From contig CM025850.1 of assembly GCA_003952965.2 (NCBI GenBank), positions 30,802,610 through 30,866,609 of the forward strand: a stretch of DNA of 64,000 nt. Reading direction: 5' to 3'. Positions 11,529 through 22,240 of the stretch are shown here, one piece after another (position 1 is the first letter of the stretch; each line of letters begins with the position of its first letter). Source of the DNA: Morella rubra. Its lineage: Eukaryota; Streptophyta; Magnoliopsida; Fagales; Myricaceae. The notes under the pieces were generated by a model, which was not told the origin of the DNA, did no database searches, and saw only the letters and a program-made list of their open reading frames with translations. Made by a program: the position numbers and the translations under genes.

Positions 11529-13672
11529 AATAGCCTAAGACTCAAGCGTTGTCTTCACAGCTATAAAGCTGAGGTTACGGCCTATGGAAGATCGACAAAG
11601 CAACAAGATACTAAGCAAAACACATGAAGGACCTTTTATTAATACTATACAAAAGAGGACCAACTTTCTATAATGTACATACTAAAAAGAAAACTGCAGC
11701 GAAAAAACTAAGAAAACATAAAACTAAAGATTCTAATCTTCGTCATCAGTGTTATCCAAGTCGAGATTTGACAATTATCAGAGTGCAATCCACCTATGTC
11801 ATCAGGACATCTAGGTCACGTGTGACATAGACTCGAAAGGTCAACTCCAGAGTGATAAAGCCATGTTGAATGGCTTTGGTGAACTCACTAAATAAACCTC
11901 AGACATCTGCTAAAGAAATATTTAACAAACAACGGTGAGTCCAAATGACTCAGTAAAGCTTAGTACACATAATAGCAATAGAATAAAAGATATTGAAGAA
12001 ATTGTTCACAATAAAATCTCAACAGAATAAATGAAAAGACTCAATTCTTAAAATGATCTTTTCCATTTCTCAATCACCACTACTCTCACTCCCAGAGTGA
12101 ATCACTAGGCCAGAGTGACGGGTTACAAGTAAAATTACTCCCAAAGTAGAACATGGCTCAGGCCAATCAACGCCAGAATGTCACAACAAGTGAACACATC
12201 CTCTTGTGCACAGTACTGTCACATCTTCACAGTATTACGTTAAGTATGCATGTCTCATGTCAACCCACATATCATTCATGATATGCAACACCTTAACCAT
12301 ACTTGAACATCAAATATTCCTTTCCAACGTACAAGTTAAGTATGCATGTCTCATATCAATCATACATCTCATTTATGATATGCAAGTTAACTCGTTTCCA
12401 TCATCAAGCATTATAAAACATTTCTCAAAGTGTTGTGAAGACAAAAATAACACTTTGATTTCTCAGTTAAAAACCAGCTTAATCACCACGAGAAAATACT
12501 AATTTTGACATGAAAAGTATTGAAAGAAGGAAAGAAATATGTTCAAGCTTTGAAAAAAACTTTGGAAGAAATTTTGAAAAGAAACGGATCAAAGTTGAAA
12601 AACAACTTGAAAATGAATCAACTTTGAAAATGATACTTTTTCGAAAAGACGAGCTTGTTCTTCGTCAAGAACAAGAACGAAGAACATCAAGAACAATAAG
12701 AATAGAAAAACACTAATAAATCAAGAGATGCTAGAATAATAAAGACAAGAGATTCACAATAACCATCTTGAAAACTTGAATTGAAATAAGATAACCAACT
12801 AAACTTTACCTCTAAGCGAGCTTGATCTTCACTAAACTTCTCTTAATCGATTCCTTCCTTCTTGCTTCTACTTCACTTCACTACTAATCTCAAGCTTTAA
12901 CTGACAATTTAGGATGAGATGGTGTAAGTTTAAATGGCCGGCCACCCCCTATTTATAGGCAAGCTTGAACATCGCGACACGTGTCTAGGCTAGTTCTTGA
13001 CTCAAAAGGCTACATCGATCGTACGACAACACCCAACCACCCTAAGCAGCTGCTGAGCATGCCTATGGCCAAAATTTTCACTATAGCTTGGGTGAGTCGC
13101 CGCCTAGGTCAACTGGTGGTCGACACCTTGAGCTACCTATGTCTTACCCTTTTTGGTCGAGCTTTTTGCATTGATTTGTTATGCTTCTAGCTTCGATTTA
13201 TCATGCTATCTAGCCCTTACATGTGTCACTCTCTAGGTCAGCCGAAATTTCCTTTCTTAATGGCTAAGTTTTGCTAATCGTTTCACTAATCTTCCGATAA
13301 TCGCAAATCAACCTAATTGCTCCCGATTAATCAACTACTTGCCTCCGAAAAATTAAAAGTCTCCAAATTTAAACCATAAACTCGTGGATGAACTCCCAAC
13401 ATATTAAAAGAATAAAACTCATGTGGTTCAGTTTTCGAGACAAAAAAGCCTACTAGCTTAAAAAATTAAATCGATCCAATACGAGCTTTTCAACATTCTG
13501 AACAACAACCTAGTTACAAGCAAACTCCAAATCTCTGTCAATCACATCCTAATCAAGGTTTTGAACTCAGTCCATCAAGTAGTAATAATCTCACTTAGTC
13601 ACTAAGTAGCCCTAATGCACTGCTAAACACAAGCAAACAACAAGCATGTTATGCTAAAAGCTCGGGGTATGA
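11529..13672 (-). repeat. LTR3 of the gypsy-A array
   Basis: The first three bases of the LTR appear lost: the junction reads CTTTGG then AATAGCC. It ends at GGGGTATGA, without the final CA. The body parallels LTR1, including the doubled AAGTATGCATG unit (12244-12390). On the right it abuts a SIRE-like gag without any polypurine tract. It is the outer LTR on the 5' side of the minus-strand array. Confidence 0.8.
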
Positions 13673-14099
13673 ACTCTTGGTGAACAATGTCATTTCCTCA
13701 TCATCTCCGGAAGACTCATTGTCGCTCGAGCATGAGACTTTTAAGGCTATGCCTCTTTTTCCTTTTTCTTCATCCTCATCTCCTTTTACTTGGTTCATCT
13801 CATGTGTCATGAGAGATCCCATGAGCTCATCCAAAGAAAGTTTTGTCAAGTCTTTGACTTCTTGAATGGCGGTGACCTTGGGTTCCCAAGCTTTTGGAAG
13901 ACACCTAAGGATCTTTCTCACTATTTCATATTAGTATATTCTTTACCAAGAGATTTAGACCATTTATAATATAGTCCACAACTTGGATATAAATCTTCAT
14001 CCTAGCTTTCCAATAGTTGTAGCACGTTCCATTGAACAAAGGAGGTCTGTTAGTGGTTGACCTTCAGCAACCGAAGAACTAACAAGGGCTGTCATAATA
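13673..14099 (-). pseudogene. Ty1/copia (SIRE-like) gag fragment
   Basis: The minus strand from an ATG at 14099 reads 'MTALVSSSVAEGQ', then after a frameshift 'RPPLFNGTCYNYWKARMKIY'. This is the N-terminus of plant copia gag. A large middle part is missing. The frame to 13673 resumes with 'LRCLPKAWEPKVTAIQE', 'DLTKLSLDELMGSLMTHE' and an acidic tail with 'DNESSGDDEE', typical of UBN2-type gag. The fragment is cut by LTR3 on its 3' side. It lies just downstream of a primer binding site and LTR, so it belongs to the same element. Confidence 0.8.
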
Positions 14100-14115
14100 A
14101 AAATATTAAACCTCG

Positions 14116-14127
14116 GCTCTAATACCA
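14116..14127 (-). other. Primer binding site (initiator Met tRNA type)
   Basis: On the minus strand this reads TGGTATTAGAGC, one base off the standard plant initiator-Met primer site TGGTATCAGAGC. It lies two bases from the end of the LTR that starts at 14130 on the plus strand. This shows that the LTR at 14130-15400 is the 5' LTR of a minus-strand copia element. Confidence 0.8.
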
Positions 14128-14129
14128 AT

Positions 14130-15400
14130 TGTGAGTCTAAATAAAAACCCAAGGAGGGGGGTGAATTGGGTTTATCAGAAACTTATCCCTTTTTTAAATA
14201 AAAATGCAGATCTGGAAAATACCTTTTTTCTACGAATAAAATTGTAGATTTGAATATACTAAATGCTATTTAATATGAAGAACAATAAAGCATAAAGCAC
14301 TACAAATATGGATATGGAATGAATAATAAAATAGATAAGAGTTAGATAGATGACATCGCAATTTTAGGTGGTTCACCAATACTTGCACGTCCACCCCCAA
14401 TGCTATTGACTTCCTTGGGCTTCCTTCATTATTCTCCAAATAGCAAATACACCTTAGTTTCCTAGGTGCAAGGAACCTTTACAAAGCATTTTTTGAGCTC
14501 ACGCTTTAACTCTCTTCAAAAATCCAAAACCCAAGAGATTTCTTCTACCCACACGAGGAGGACCAAATGTTTACCCAACACTCAAGTGTTTTACAAAGAA
14601 TGGGTACAAAGGAATGATAAAGAAAGGCTCTCTAAGCCAAATAAGTAAGTGGAAAGCACAAAAGTGTAGAAAGGCTCTCTAAGCCAAATCAGCAAGTGAA
14701 AAGCTTAATATTGTGTAAGAAGACAAGATTCTCGAAGGAAATGTAAAGTTTGGCAGGTAGGAGTATAGGCCTTCTTGGTAGATGCGTTCTTCTCTCTTCT
14801 TCAAGGCACTTTCTCTCTTTAGAAGCTGGGGCAAAAATATTTGCAAGTGAATTGTCTTTTCTTCAAGAAATTTCTTTCTCTTTGGAGGCAAGATCGTCAA
14901 TGATGAACAAGAGGACAAGATTTAACAATGAAAGCTTTGGTCTTGAAGGATTCAGCAAAGGATTTCTTTGGATCTAGCTTTTTCTCTTTTTCGTAGGCTA
15001 AATCTTGAATGATGATGCAATTCTTTTCTTTCTCTCTCCATCTCATTCTATTTATATCCCCTAGGACTTCAATGGTCTTCAAGTAGCTTGATTGTACCAT
15101 TGGAGAGGTTCCCAAGTCATTTTAGAGCCATTTAAAATGATCTAGCATCGTTCTAGTTTTTCTGCAAAATCGCAGTATATGTCGACACATAGTCTGCATG
15201 TGTTGACACATTAAACTTAGTCTGGAAATATTATCTCGGGTGCAAATGCAATGTGTCGACACTTGTTTTCAATGTGTCGACACATTCAATGCTGGAATTA
15301 AAAATTAGCATCTTAAAAGTGTCAAATCCATTCCAACTCTTCTTTAAACACCTACAATATGAAAAATTGCCTAATTAACATTGTGTAATCGTGTTCAAAT
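14130..15400 (-). repeat. SIRE-like LTR, copy A (5' LTR, cut at its upstream end)
   Basis: It starts TGTGAGTCTAA, followed by AACCCAAGGAGGGGG and GTGAATTGGGTTTATC, a word shared with copies B (26659), C (36529) and D (44589). Two pairs of GTCGAC-type palindromes lie at 15181/15202 and 15255/15276. It is cut at 15400 by another gypsy LTR, so the last part, ending TTGGGCTAACA in copy C, is missing. Short frames within it are not genes. Confidence 0.8.
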
Positions 15401-15914
15401 TGTAATAGCCCAGACCGTGAAGACCTCAAGCGTTGTCTTATAATAATGGACACAGCTCTAAAGCTAAGGTTACGGCCTATGGGAAGATTGACAAAGCAAC
15501 AAGATACTAAGCAAAACACACGAAGGACCTTTTATTAATACCGAGGTATTACAAAAATGTACATACTAAAAAGAAAACTGCAGCGGAAAAACTAAGAAAA
15601 CATAAAACTAAAGATCTCTAATCTTCGTCATCAGTGTTATCCAAGTCCGAGATTTTGACGTAATTATCAGAGTGCGGTGTAATCCAACTATGGCCCCGCC
15701 CCTCTATCAGGACATCTAGGTCACATGTGACATAGACTCGAAAGGTCACCTCAGAGTGACAAAGCCATGTTGAATGGCTTTGGTGAACTCACCAAAATAA
15801 ACCTCAAACATCTACTAAAGAAATATTTAACAAACAACGGAGAGTCCAAATGATTCAGTAAAGCCAGCGGTTAGTACAACAGAATAGAAGATAGAATAAA
15901 TGATATTGAAGAAA
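15401..15914 (-). repeat. LTR4, gypsy-A family fragment
   Basis: It begins exactly at TGTAATAGCCC and follows the gypsy-A LTR for about 514 bp, as far as the word GATATTGAAGAAA. A different chromovirus then starts at 15915. The rest of this LTR is not found on the other side of that element (20081 onward). The region has therefore lost sequence after the insertions. It is a separate insertion from the 27-13672 array, because its left flank is SIRE-like LTR. Confidence 0.8.
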
Positions 15915-16222
15915 TGATGCAGGAGCATCCCTTGCACCTCGGCATACAACACTTGCATCTTGGGCTGAGGTAACAAAGCATCTCTTGTATCTTGGGCCGA
16001 GGTATCAAAGCATCACTTGCATCTTGGGTAGATCTGCACCTCTTCTGGAACGATTTACGAAGCATTAGTAAGCGTGTGATAAATAGTTGGAAAGCTCTAC
16101 GTCTCTAGTTTCAACGCACTTGACCTCATATCATTTGAAGATTCCTAGAGAAAGTTATGACGTTTTTACTATTGGACGTCGGGAATGGCAACAGTCAGCG
16201 AATTTCAAAGTGCATTTAATTT
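15915..16222 (+). repeat. Left LTR of chromovirus B, truncated
   Basis: It matches the start of the right LTR from TGATGCAGGAGC to TTCTTTTGTG, with scattered differences and a short insertion or deletion in the CTCGGGC-repeated part. After 16222 the two LTRs diverge. The left copy continues CATTTAATTCCG, which belongs to the leader before gag. The LTR 3' half and the primer binding site are therefore deleted, and the element could not prime cDNA. Confidence 0.75.
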
Positions 16223-16298
16223 CTTTTGTGCATTTAATTCCGTTTGTTCTTCATAATTTCGAGATTTCTATCTTCTTCGTATCTTCTGGCCTTTCACA

Positions 16299-17534
16299 AT
16301 GCCTTCACGACGTCAAAGAAATATATAGCGTGATGATGTACAAGCTGAACTTGCGGCATTAAGGGAATCAAATCAAACACTTACAAACATGGTGAATGAA
16401 CTTTTTCAGCGTCTTCAAACTTCACCAACTCGAAGCCATAGGAGTTGGGAAAGTGCACGCAATGTCTTCTTCGAAGATGACAATAACCGAGATGACCATT
16501 CATCTTCTTCTAGTTCTTTCGTTGAACCAAGAGTTGCTGCTCAATGGTCCATGGAACGTTTGGCTCGTGCTTTAGAAAACAATGATCGAAGCAACCAAGT
16601 TCATGTGCAAGACTTCGATGGGAAGCTTGATGCAGGTGAGTACTGTGATTGGATGGCATCTTTAGAAGCTTTCTTTGAATGGAAAGATCTATCAGATGAA
16701 AGAAAGGTGCAGTTCGTTGCTACAAAGTTGAAGGGTCATGCTCTAATATGGTGGCAGCAATATCAACGAAGTAGAGATCGCAGAGGAATTCCAAAAATCA
16801 ATATCTGGGCTGAGATGAAGGTGAAGCTTGATGAGAAGTTTCTGCCTTTAGACTATTCTCAAACTCTCTACCAAAAGTTCCATCAATTACATCAACGAAT
16901 GGAGCAATCTGTTGGTGATTATACGGAGCAATTTTACAAGCTTATGAGCTGTGTGAATTTGCAAGAATCCAATAATCAATTGGTGGCAAGATACGTCAGT
17001 GGGCTGAAGTATAATCTCAAGGGTGAGCTTATGATGCATTCATTTCGTTCTTTGGAGGAAGCATACCAGAAGGCGCAAAAGGCGGAGGAGAAAATGAAAT
17101 GGAGTTCATACCGAAAAGGTGAAAGTTTGAAAGTGGTGAAGGAGAAAGAAAGAAAGTTGGCTCCTATACCTCAAAAGCCAGCTCAACAACATAGTAGAGT
17201 GAGTAAGGAGCATGGAAAATCAGATTCATTTTCCAATAGATGTTTCAGATGTAATGAAGTTGGGCATAGATCCTATGAATGTCCAAAGAAGAAAGCTGAA
17301 TTGCATTTGTTGGAAGAAGAAGGAGATGTGAATCAAGAGCCAATCTATGATGAAGAAGCTGAGGATGAGGATGTAGAATATTGTGAAGGTGATTGTGATG
17401 CAGAAAGCCTTGTAATCCAACGAGTCATGACTGTTCAAGAAGATGATAGATGGTTGAGGCATAATATTTTCAAAACCTATTGTCTTTCCCATGGAAAGAA
17501 GTGCATCTTGATGATTGACTTCGGGAAGTTGTGA
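16299..17534 (+). pseudogene. Gag of chromovirus B
   Basis: The likely start is ATG at 16299 ('MPSRRQRNI'), a common chromovirus gag N-terminus, but an in-frame TAG follows at 16326-16328. From 16389 (ATG) the frame is open for 381 residues. The gag core has 'VQDFDGKLDAGEYCDWM' and 'LKGHALIWWQQYQR'. The CCHC zinc knuckle 'CFRCNEVGHRSYEC' lies around residue 285, followed by an acidic stretch. The frame ends at 17534 in the protease active-site region because of a frameshift. Gag forms the particle and binds the element RNA. Confidence 0.85.
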
Positions 17535-18084
17535 AAATATGGTGTCAAAGGTGATGGTAGAAAAGCTGAAACTTTCTTGTGAGCATCATCCAAAGCCTTA
17601 CAAAGTTTCTTGGTTCAAAAAGGGTGGAGAAATCATGGTGACACAAAGGAGTAAAGTAAAGTTTTCCATTGGCAAGTATGAAGATGAGATTTATTGTGAT
17701 GTGTTGCCCATGGATGCTTGCCATTTGCTTCTTGGCAGACCTTGGCAATTTGATAGGAGTGCTTACCATGATGGGAGAAGAAACACTTGCACCGTTATCT
17801 ACAATGGTGTGAAGTATGTGCTGTCCCCTATGAAAGATGTTCCATCAAGCGTGTCTTCTTCAAATCAGATCAGTTTATTATCTTATAAAGAGTTTGAAGA
17901 ATCCTATAAGGGAGAAGACATTATTTATGCTCTTGTTGCTGCGGATAGAAGTGAAGAAGTTGCAAAGGAGGTTCTGAATGAAGTTCAAGACTTGCTTACA
18001 GATTCAAAGGCCTTGCTCCTGATGAGCTTCCTAGTGGTTTACCACCACTTCGAAACATTCAGCACCAAATTGATTTCACTCTAG
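17515..18084 (+). pseudogene. Aspartic protease of chromovirus B
   Basis: In a new frame this reads 'GSCENMVSKVMVEKL', 'PYKVSWFKKG' and 'CHLLLGRPWQFDR', the chromovirus retropepsin region. In relatives the active site reads D-G-G-S-C. Here the gag frame gives D-F-G-K-L and then a stop, while the new frame supplies G-S-C. An indel therefore sits exactly at the catalytic loop (17515-17532). The frame runs to 18084, into the linker before the reverse transcriptase. Confidence 0.8.
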
Positions 18085-18101
18085 GTGCTATTCTTCCTAA
18101 T

Positions 18102-18467
18102 TTGCCTCATTATAGAATGCCTCCTAGTGAACATGCTGAATTACAAAGACAAGTAATTGACTTGTTGAAAAAAGGGCTGATTAGGGAATCCCTTAGTCCT
18201 TGTGCGGTTCCAGCTCTTTTAACTCCTAAGAAGGATGGAACATGGAGAATGTGTGTTGATAGTAGAGCTATTAACAAGATTACAATCAAGTATAGGTTTC
18301 CTATTCCTAGACTTGACGATATGCTTGATGAACTTGCTGATGCTAAAGTATTCTCTAAGATTGATTTGCGAATTGGTTATCACCAAATCAGAATTAGAGA
18401 AGGTGATGAGTGGGAAGACTTATCAATGGATTTTGTTCTTGGTTGCCTAGAACACATACGGGTTTGA
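18102..18467 (+). pseudogene. RT N-terminus fused to integrase core by deletion
   Basis: The first about 100 residues are reverse transcriptase: '[14 protein letters not shown]', '[19 protein letters not shown]', '[13 protein letters not shown]' and '[15 protein letters not shown]'. After 'REGDEW' the protein goes directly into '[10 protein letters not shown]', the start of the integrase core. The normal sequence between these points (active-site box, RNase H, HHCC finger, roughly 2 kb or more) is absent. The shared bases GTGG or TGG at the join, near 18410, suggest a microhomology deletion. A stop ends it at 18467. Confidence 0.85.
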
Positions 18468-19475
18468 TTGCACATTTGTCAGTGGATCTTTCTCCAAGAT
18501 GGATCACTTTATGGTAAGAATTCTTGATGCATCTATATCGCTGCCTTATTTTTTAAAGAAGTTGTTCATCTACATGGTGTTCCAAAGACCATTACTTCGG
18601 AAGTGATGTGAAGTTTGTTAGTCACTTTTGGGGACTCGTTTGCAATTCTCTAGTGCTTACCATCCTCAAACTGATGGACAAACTGAAGTGGTGAATAGAT
18701 CTCTTGGAAATTTGCTGAGAAGTTTAGTGGGAGAGCATCCAAGGAAGTGGGACTTTGTCATTCCTCAAGCTGAATTTGCTTACAATAGTTCAGCCAATCG
18801 ATCAACCAAGAAGTCTCCATTTGAAGTTGTCTATGGCAATAATCCAAGTCATGTTCTTGATCTCCTGCCATTGCCAAATCAAGCAAGAGTAAGTATGGAA
18901 GCTGAAGAGTTTGCTGAGCAAATAAAAGAAGTTCATGAACAAGTTCGACATCAATTGCAGCATTCTACTCAGATGTATAAGTCCAAGGCTGATGTTCATC
19001 GAAGGAAATTGGAGTTCAAGGAAGGAGATCTGGTTATGGTCTATCTACGGAAGGAAAGGTTTCCTGTTGGTACTTATAACAAGCTGAAACAGAGGAAGTT
19101 TGGTCCTTGTCGAGTTCTAAAGAAGTTGGGTCCAAATGCTTATCGCATTGAATTACCCGCTGGATTTTCCATAAGTCCTATGTTCAATATATGTGATCTT
19201 TATCCTTATTATGGCGATGAGGAGCAGATTGCTATGGAACCAAAGGATTTCGAAGGCGGCCTCTCTAACTCTCCACGCGAGTCCATTGATGTTCTGGATG
19301 TGCGTTCTATCACAACTCGGCGTGGCACTTACACACAATACTTGGTTCGATGGCCTGAGAAACCAAGTTCCGAAGATGCATGGATTTCTGGTGAAGAGCT
19401 CAAGAAGTTAGATCAGTTGCTGTGGGAAGATCTGAACTCAAACTCGAAGGAGAGTTCTTTTCAAGAAGGGGAGAA
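18468..19475 (+). pseudogene. Integrase core end and chromodomain-like tail of chromovirus B
   Basis: 18468-18627 has broken frames. From 18628 the integrase is open: 'FSSAYHPQTDGQTEVVNR' with the catalytic Glu, 'PQAEFAYNSSANRS', 'YKSKADVHRRKLEFKEGD', 'FGPCRVLKKLGPNAYRIELP'. The C-terminus has the chromodomain-like 'YLVRWPEKPSSEDAWISGEEL'. The frame runs through the polypurine tract and into the right LTR, ending at 19659. That overlap of the pol end with the LTR occurs in chromoviruses of this type. Confidence 0.85.
19461..19475 (+). other. Polypurine tract of chromovirus B
   Basis: The sequence TCAAGAAGGGGAGAA lies directly before the right LTR start TGATGCAGG at 19476. It is inside the end of the pol frame. 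It fixes the LTR boundary and the plus orientation of the element. Confidence 0.75.
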
Positions 19476-20080
19476 TGATGCAGGAGCATCCCTTGCACCT
19501 CGGCATACAACACTTGTATCTCGGGCCGAGGTGGTAACAAAGCATCTCTTGTATCTCGGGCAGATCTGCACCTTGGCTGGAACGATTCACCTCGGCTGGA
19601 ATGATTTACGAAGAGTTAGTCAGCGTGAGATATATCGTTGGAAAGCTCTACGTCTCTAGTTTCAAACGCACTTGACCTCATATCATTTGAAGATTCCTAG
19701 AGAAAGTTATGACGTTTTTACTACTGGACGTCGGGAATGGCAACAGTCAGCGAATTTCAAAGTGCATTTAATTTCTTTTGTGTTGGAATTGTCTAGACTT
19801 TATTATTCCGTTTTTTCTAGCTTGACCTTGATGTAATGAACTCTATATATGAGTGATTATCCAAAAAAAAAAAGAACTTTTGATTCAAAGATATAATTCT
19901 TGCAAGTTTATCTCTTGCTTTGGAGTTGAGTGACATCCTCCTACCAATCAAGCGAGTGGCTTGGTCGCGTCGAGTGGCATCCGCGATTAGTAGCGTCGAG
20001 TGGCTTCCGCTACCCCTGGTTGAGTGGCATCCCAGGACTATCCTCTTCCCTTGGCTCAATCCTTTTCGGATTTTGCATCA
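19476..20080 (+). repeat. Right LTR of chromovirus B
   Basis: This is a complete LTR of 605 bp, from TGATGCAGG to TTTTGCATCA. It contains an A-run (19863-19874) and, near 19950-20030, repeated words of the type GTCGAGTGGC and GAGTGGCATCC. The left LTR retains only its first half. The word CTCGGGC occurs in short repeats near its start. Confidence 0.85.
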
Positions 20081-20529
20081 GCGTGTATGAGTGGTGGGGG
20101 TGTTGACTAAAATAGCAATGCTGACTCATTACAAAATTATGTGTCACTTAGACGATGGTTGCACTTAACCAAATAAACACGTCCACTAAAATAGTAAGAT
20201 TGTATTTTTGTTGGTGGCCAAAAGAAAATCAAGTGTCAAGAATATTTGTATACACATAGTATGCGACATGAGATGGATTCATAATGAATAGTTGCTATTT
20301 GCTTTTACAAGTTGTTGCATGGTTACTAAAATGGGATCATGTTTACATATGGTAAAAGTTCTTGATACCCACTGCAAACACTAAATATAATTGTTATATT
20401 CTGCATTTTCTTTAGTTGCTGTGATTCAGTGGGAGGTACCATTAGTTATTCAAAACCCTATACTAATGGAAATTTTATATACATGTGTTTTTCTTTCTTG
20501 ATATGTGCAAATTTATTATGTGAAGCCCA
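20081..20529. other. Spacer with no recognised gene
   Basis: These 449 bp lie between chromovirus B and the copia gag. The upstream LTR and primer binding site expected before that gag are not visible here. The sequence is AT-rich and non-coding in all frames. It may be the decayed leader of the copia element, which is inference only. Confidence 0.5.
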
Positions 20530-21340
20530 TTGTTTAGAATTTTGAGTGAGCATAAGTTAACTAGGCCAAACTTCCTTGATTGGAAGAGTAATCTCATGAT
20601 AGTACTCATGGTTGAAAAAGTTGCTCATATCTTAAAAGATGAGATCCCTCAGGTTGCTTTAGCTGATGCCACACAAGAGCAAAGAGTTGCATATGATAAG
20701 TGGCATGAGGCAAACAAACTAGCTCGATGTTATATGTTGGCCTCAATGACCAATATATTACAAAAGCAGTGTGAAAGCCTAGCTATTGCAAAAGACATGC
20801 TTTCATATCTCCAAGAATTATTTGGAGAGCAGAGTCGATTTGCACGCTAGCAGGTTATGAAACTGCTGATGACCACCAAAATGGTGAAGGGTGCTCCAGT
20901 TCAAGATCATGTGCTGAAAATGATTGTTTCATCACTAACTTGAAACACTAGGTGCAGAGATCGACAATGAGATGAAGGTTGGAGCGATATTGGCATCTTT
21001 GCCTAAATCGTTCAACCGGTTCATATTAAATTATAATATGAACAAGATGTCGGTGACTTTGTCAGAGCTACTCAATATGTTGCAAGCAGCTTGAGGAACT
21101 TGTCATACAAGTGAAGGGTTCTCTAATGATAATGGACAAGTCAACCAATCATGAAATTAAGCTCAAAGGGAAGAAGTTCAAAAAGAATAAAATGTCTCAA
21201 TCTAAAAAAGAGGACACGAGCAACTCAGAGAAGAAAGATAATGGAAATTGTTTCCACTGTGGCAAACCAAGTCACTGAAAAGAAATTTCCTAGCATATCT
21301 AGCTTCACTAAAGAAAAATGATCATTCTAAAGGTATGCTT
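20530..21340 (+). pseudogene. Copia E gag with zinc knuckle
   Basis: 20530-20850 encodes copia gag: 'ILSEHKLTRPNFLDWKSNL', then 'LADATQEQRVAYDKW' and 'ARCYMLASMTN'. After a stop at 20848 the sequence still reads 'LMTTKMVKGAPVQDH' and 'KVGAILASLPKSFNRF'. A zinc knuckle 'GNCFHCGKPSH' follows near 21244, with a stop in place of the Trp codon. The frame is opened only at a TTG; the natural ATG is lost. Several stops and shifts make it non-functional. Confidence 0.8.
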
Positions 21341-22240
21341 ATCAATTAAAATTAATTTGATGGAGTGTCCATTGAATTTCAAGTGTGTCAATTTTGGCAC
21401 AGCTTCTCACTTATGCAATGTGATTGCAGGGGTTTAAGGAAACCCAAAAACAAAGTGATGAGGAAACTGATGGAGATGAGTGCAAGTGTTGCAGCAACCT
21501 CCATTAGACCTTTTTCATTCGAGTCCATGAAAGTTTGAAGTTGAAAATTTTAAAGACTATCTTTATGTTTCATAACTTTTGGAAATTTCGTTTCCTATTT
21601 TCAAAACTTGTTTTTTTTTTATACTTTTTATTTAAAAGAGTGTCTTTCTATTAACTCTGGTGTTATTGATTATCTTTGTTTAAAAAAAAAGAAAAAAGAA
21701 TCGTGGACTTTGTGAATGGTTATAACAAAAATTGAACTTTATATGATATTGTTCAGTGGGAGATAAGCATAGACGTATTACTTGTATACTTTTGAGATTT
21801 TTTTGCCTTGGAGGCAGCTTTTTATATTCTAAACAGGATACCTACTAAATTATACCTACAACTTCTTATGAATCATAGACTGGTGAAACAAAGTCTGGAT
21901 CATTTGAGAGTATGTGGTGATATCTAGCCCGCATCAAAGAGTTTGATGTGAAGAAGCTGGAATCAAAGATTATTTGTAGGTTACCCAAAAATGGTTTGTT
22001 GGGTATTTTTTTTATAAATCCCAAGTGAACAAAAGGTGATTATTAGAAGGAAAATTATATTTTAAAATGAGTACGGCCTAAGTGAAGGCGAAAGCGTGAC
22101 AGTTCTTGATGACACAGTCAGCTAGCCAATACTTAAAGCAGATGAGATCAATAGAAAAGAGATGTTATTGAACTTACTGAGAATGTTTAGAACTCAAGAG
22201 CATTAGCTGAGAATCCATTTAATAAGATGATCAAATTGTT
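21341..22240 (+). pseudogene. Copia E protease/integrase remnant
   Basis: Most of this stretch is non-coding. Around 21790-21950 the sequence translates to pieces of the integrase C-terminal side, such as 'ALEAAFYILNRIPTK' and a degenerate 'KQSLDHLRVCGD'. Further pieces ('RLFVGYPK') continue to about 22000. These show that the core of integrase and the protease have been deleted, and they place the element in normal gag-pol order. Confidence 0.6.

Larger units (their letters stand above)
27..13672 (-). mobile_element. Ty3/gypsy (Tekay/Del-like) tandem array, LTR-internal-LTR-internal-LTR
   Basis: Three LTRs (27-2290, 6334-7717, 11529-13672) alternate with two internal regions (2291-6333, 7718-11528). 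All are in minus orientation. The internal regions read gag zinc knuckle, protease, reverse transcriptase, RNase H, integrase and a chromodomain-like tail, which is Ty3/gypsy order. Long LTRs of about 2.2 kb and the tail motif EQPVAILDRK suit the Tekay/Del chromovirus group. Both internal regions stop at the same gag position, next to CTTGGGCTTTGG, and lack the gag N-terminus, leader and primer binding site. The arrangement is what unequal recombination between the LTRs of one already truncated element would give. Everything is disabled by stops and frameshifts. Confidence 0.8.
15915..20080 (+). mobile_element. Ty3/gypsy chromovirus B, internally deleted
   Basis: The element is bounded by LTRs starting TGATGCA; the right LTR ends TGCATCA, giving a 7-bp terminal inverted repeat. 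Gag, protease, the N-terminal half of reverse transcriptase, the integrase core and a chromodomain-like tail follow in order. Most of the reverse transcriptase, all of RNase H and the integrase zinc finger are missing through one deletion near 18412. The five bases before the element (AGAAA) and after it (GCGTG) differ, so no target duplication is seen. Confidence 0.85.

Noticed and set aside
15177-15290. Regularly spaced GTCGAC repeats considered as a CRISPR-like array
   Set aside because: The repeats are short palindromes in LTRs of a plant retrotransposon, in pairs, with related rather than unique spacers and no cas genes.
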